Made by a program: the position numbers and the translations under genes. A stretch of DNA of 7,218 nucleotides from Deltaproteobacteria bacterium (GTDB lineage: Bacteria > Desulfobacterota > Desulfovibrionia > Desulfovibrionales > Desulfovibrionaceae), in the NCBI GenBank assembly GCA_025350085.1, contig JANXYI010000160.1, forward strand, positions 1 to 7,218, read 5' to 3'. Positions within the stretch are counted from its first letter, which is position 1. Every line of letters starts with the position of its first letter. Shown here in pieces: positions 5,778-7,218 of this stretch. The notes beneath the pieces are model-generated. The model had not been told where the DNA came from and searched no databases. It was given only the letters and a program-made list of their open reading frames with translations.

Positions 5778-6320
5778 ATGCACCGCCTGTTCCTGCCTGT
5801 CCTCATCCTCGCGCTTGCCGCCTGCCTGGCCGGGTGCGGCGATCCGGTGGAAACCGTGCGCCAGGCGCATATCGCCCCGGACCCGTCCATGAGCGTGGCC
5901 GAGGCCCTGGAAAAATACCCCTATTTCACGAAGGTTGCCTGGAGCGCCTATGAGGACAAGGACGGCAAGCTGACGGTGGAGGCCCAGTGCGAGATCGACG
6001 TGGCCGCCAACTGCCGCACCGTGAGCGAGGCGAGCATGGCCAGCGCCACCCGCGACGTGCGGCGCGACTATTTCCTGGCCCGGTTCGTGGTCGACGGCTT
6101 CCCCCGGTCGGTGCGCGCCCTGGAGGCCACCCACGTCACGGAATGCTCCAACGGCAACCGGCTGTGCCTGTCCGACGCCAAATACCTGCGCGCCATCTAC
6201 TCCCGCGAGCTGGTGCGCTTCTTCTGCCTGGAGGGGCTCAACTGCCCGCCGGCTGCGGCCCTGGCCACGGCTCCGGTCAACGACGGCGCGGGGCAGATCC
6301 AGGCCGCTCCTTCGCGCTGA
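5778..6320 (+). CDS. Cysteine-rich putative lipoprotein, function unknown
   Basis: I do not recognise a named family. The 180-residue product has a lipoprotein signal: MHR, a hydrophobic stretch (4-18) and the lipobox LAGC with Cys20 as the lipidated residue. The next residues are Gly-Asp, so it may be membrane-anchored and face the periplasm. The mature part begins with a SVAEALEKYPYFTKVAW segment and a DKDGKLTVEAQCEID strand, a soluble alpha/beta type. It has six further Cys residues in three close pairs (QC...NC, EC...LC, FC...NC), suggesting three disulfides. The C-terminus is Ala-rich and low in complexity. The ATG at 5778 places the signal peptide correctly. A GTG at 5757 would add seven residues with two extra cysteines. 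The ribosome site is weak (AGGG, 5767-5770). It is divergent from the permease. Confidence 0.85.
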   Translation: MHRLFLPVLILALAACLAGCGDPVETVRQAHIAPDPSMSVAEALEKYPYFTKVAWSAYEDKDGKLTVEAQCEIDVAANCRTVSEASMASATRDVRRDYFLARFVVDGFPRSVRALEATHVTECSNGNRLCLSDAKYLRAIYSRELVRFFCLEGLNCPPAAALATAPVNDGAGQIQAAPSR

Positions 6321-6346
6321 CCGGGCCGCTGACCGTTTCAGCCCGG
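6321..6346. terminator. Short inverted repeat between convergent lipoprotein genes
   Basis: The 26-nt gap between the two convergent stop codons is almost entirely an inverted repeat: GCTGA (6328-6332) pairs with TCAGC (6338-6342) and CCGG (6321-6324) with CCGG (6343-6346), with a 3-nt bulge. Neither side has a T-tract, so it is a weak or bidirectional terminator at most. Its position is the main argument. Confidence 0.35.
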
Positions 6347-6667
6347 CTAGTCCTTGATGGTCACCCTGACGCCCGGCTCGCGCTGGCCCTGCTGGCGCTG
6401 CATGTGCAGGAGTTCCACGCCCCGGCCGAAGGCCTCCACCCCCCCGTTCTTCAGGCGCACGAAGAAGCGCTCCCCGGACTGGGCCCTGTAGTGCAGGGTC
6501 TCGGTGCTGCCCTCGGCGCTGGTCCACTCGGGCTGGCAGAGCCTGCTCTCCACCTGCTCCCTGGTCATGCCGACCGAGATGTCGTTGATGCGCTTCTGCT
6601 CGAATTTGCAGCAGCCGGACAGGGCCAGGATGCCCAGCAGCGCCAATGCGGGCCCCGTGCATTTCAT
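6347..6667 (-). CDS. Small lipoprotein with BamE/SmpA-like domain
   Basis: The 106-residue product starts with a short lipoprotein signal: MKCTG, a hydrophobic stretch and the lipobox LSGC, Cys19 being the likely lipidated residue and followed by a second Cys. The mature part opens with INDISVGMTREQVESRLCQPEW (28-49), which fits the SmpA/BamE pattern (x-VGMTxxQVxxxLGxP) of small outer-membrane assembly and related lipoproteins. The usual Gly of the LGxP motif is Cys44. A strand-rich segment (TLHYRAQSGERFFVRLKNG, 57-75) follows, then a Gln/Arg-rich tail. The ATG at 6667 is set by AAGGAG (6674-6679). It is 37 nt downstream of the flavoprotein stop on the same strand with no terminator between, so cotranscription is likely. 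The BamE identity rests on pattern alone; many short lipoproteins of unrelated function share this fold. Confidence 0.8.
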   Translation of the reverse strand: MKCTGPALALLGILALSGCCKFEQKRINDISVGMTREQVESRLCQPEWTSAEGSTETLHYRAQSGERFFVRLKNGGVEAFGRGVELLHMQRQQGQREPGVRVTIKD

Positions 6668-6704
6668 GGTGTGCTCCTTAGTAAAGAGGGTGCGGGGAAG
6701 GGCT

Positions 6705-7218
6705 TCAGGCAGGGGGCGCGCCGGGCGCCGCACTGGACGCCGCACTGGTCGCCGGGCCGGTCGTCGTTGCCAGCTCGCGGCCCAGGGCGCACGCCTCTTC
6801 CAGCACCTCGGGCCGGGCGCCTGCGTCGCCCAGGTGGTACACGCTGCAGGCCCGCACCAGGCGGCTGTGGTTGAAGCCCAGCCAGTTGTAGAAGTAGGCG
6901 TAGCGCGGATAGATGTCCGTGAACAGGTCCTCCCTGGGGTGGCCCTGGGCGATGACAAAACAGAGCGTCTTGCCGGGGGCCAGCCGTGAGCGCTCCTCGC
7001 GCGGCAGGTGCGCGTACCCGGCCTTGAAATAGGAGAAGGAGCGGTCGATGAAGGCCTTGAGCTGGGCCGTGACCTCCCCGAAGTACACCGGCGTGGCCAG
7101 CACAAGCACGTCGCAGGCGCGCACGGCCTCAAGCACCGGGGTCAGGTCGTCGTCCAGCACGCAGGCCTCGGCCTTGGTCTTGCAGGCCAGGCAGCCCTGG
7201 CAGCCCCGGTAGGAGAGC
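6705..7218 (-). CDS. Iron-sulfur flavoprotein / NADPH-dependent FMN reductase family (5' end outside window)
   Basis: The 170 visible residues lack the N-terminal strand and FMN phosphate loop, which lie beyond position 7218. The visible part begins with YRGCQGCLACKTKAEAC, the compact CX2CX2CX6C cluster motif of iron-sulfur flavoproteins, which binds a [4Fe-4S] cluster. DDDL and the flavodoxin-fold segment VLVLATPVYFGEVTAQLKAFIDR follow; its TPVYFG loop contacts FMN in this family. Members pass electrons between ferredoxin-type donors and O2, peroxide or quinone-like acceptors in anaerobes; the exact substrate here is unknown. The GTG near 7160 is not the start, because the cysteine motif is in frame upstream of it. 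The end is a low-complexity Thr/Ala/Ser/Pro tail encoded by a 12-bp repeat. Confidence 0.9.
   Translation of the reverse strand, partial: LSYRGCQGCLACKTKAEACVLDDDLTPVLEAVRACDVLVLATPVYFGEVTAQLKAFIDRSFSYFKAGYAHLPREERSRLAPGKTLCFVIAQGHPREDLFTDIYPRYAYFYNWLGFNHSRLVRACSVYHLGDAGARPEVLEEACALGRELATTTGPATSAASSAAPGAPPA
6726..6761. repeat. 12-bp tandem repeat in the flavoprotein C-terminus
   Basis: Three consecutive 12-nt units start at 6726, 6738 and 6750. The first two are CGCCGCACTGG followed by A or T, and the third is a degenerate version (CGCCGGGCCGGT). Because 12 is a multiple of three, the units code for four-residue steps (TGPA, TSAA, SSAA read on the minus strand). Copy number could change without a frameshift. 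Confidence 0.8.

Noticed and set aside
6726..6761. Repeat units as a possible CRISPR or integration site
   Set aside because: The units are 12 bp, abut with no spacers and lie within a coding frame, so they are a coding tandem repeat.

Overview
The window is GC-rich, densely packed bacterial chromosome with ten protein genes, the 3' end of one tRNA gene and no mobile element or CRISPR array. The gene content fits a Gram-negative anaerobe of the Desulfovibrio type: an LctP-family lactate permease homologue, a GAF/HD-GYP phosphodiesterase, a MoaD/E1-like pair, two outer-envelope lipoproteins and an iron-sulfur flavoprotein. That placement is inference from gene content and codon style, not from a marker gene.

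Left part (1-1521): a plus-strand tRNA, probably the initiator tRNA, ends in a strong intrinsic terminator. It faces three minus-strand genes: a PRAI (TrpF)-like TIM barrel, infA (IF-1) and a cold-shock-domain protein. An excellent terminator separates infA from the cold-shock gene, and each of the three genes has a plausible promoter of its own, so they are probably separate transcription units. The PRAI-like protein keeps the fold signatures but lacks the catalytic cysteine.

Middle (1597-3913): a c-di-GMP phosphodiesterase of GAF plus HD-GYP type runs on the plus strand. Its stop codon interlocks, within one CTAG, with the stop of a convergent minus-strand pair. That pair is a MoaD/ThiS-like carrier ending in Gly-Gly-Gly and an E1-like adenylyltransferase that follows after 2 nt. 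The two almost certainly act together: the E1 adenylates the C-terminal glycine of the carrier, for sulfur transfer or conjugation. No molybdopterin or thiamine gene is visible nearby to name the pathway.

Right part (3960-7218): a divergent LctP-family permease (minus strand) has a textbook terminator. Across a short intergenic region lies a divergently transcribed, cysteine-rich lipoprotein of unknown function. This in turn converges on a small BamE/SmpA-like lipoprotein and a CX2CX2CX6C iron-sulfur flavoprotein (minus strand, cut by the window edge) that probably share a transcript.

I did not find a clearly new multi-gene system. The best leads are the active-site-defective PRAI homologue, the isolated carrier/E1 pair and the permease that has lost the family's EGAAGFG signature.
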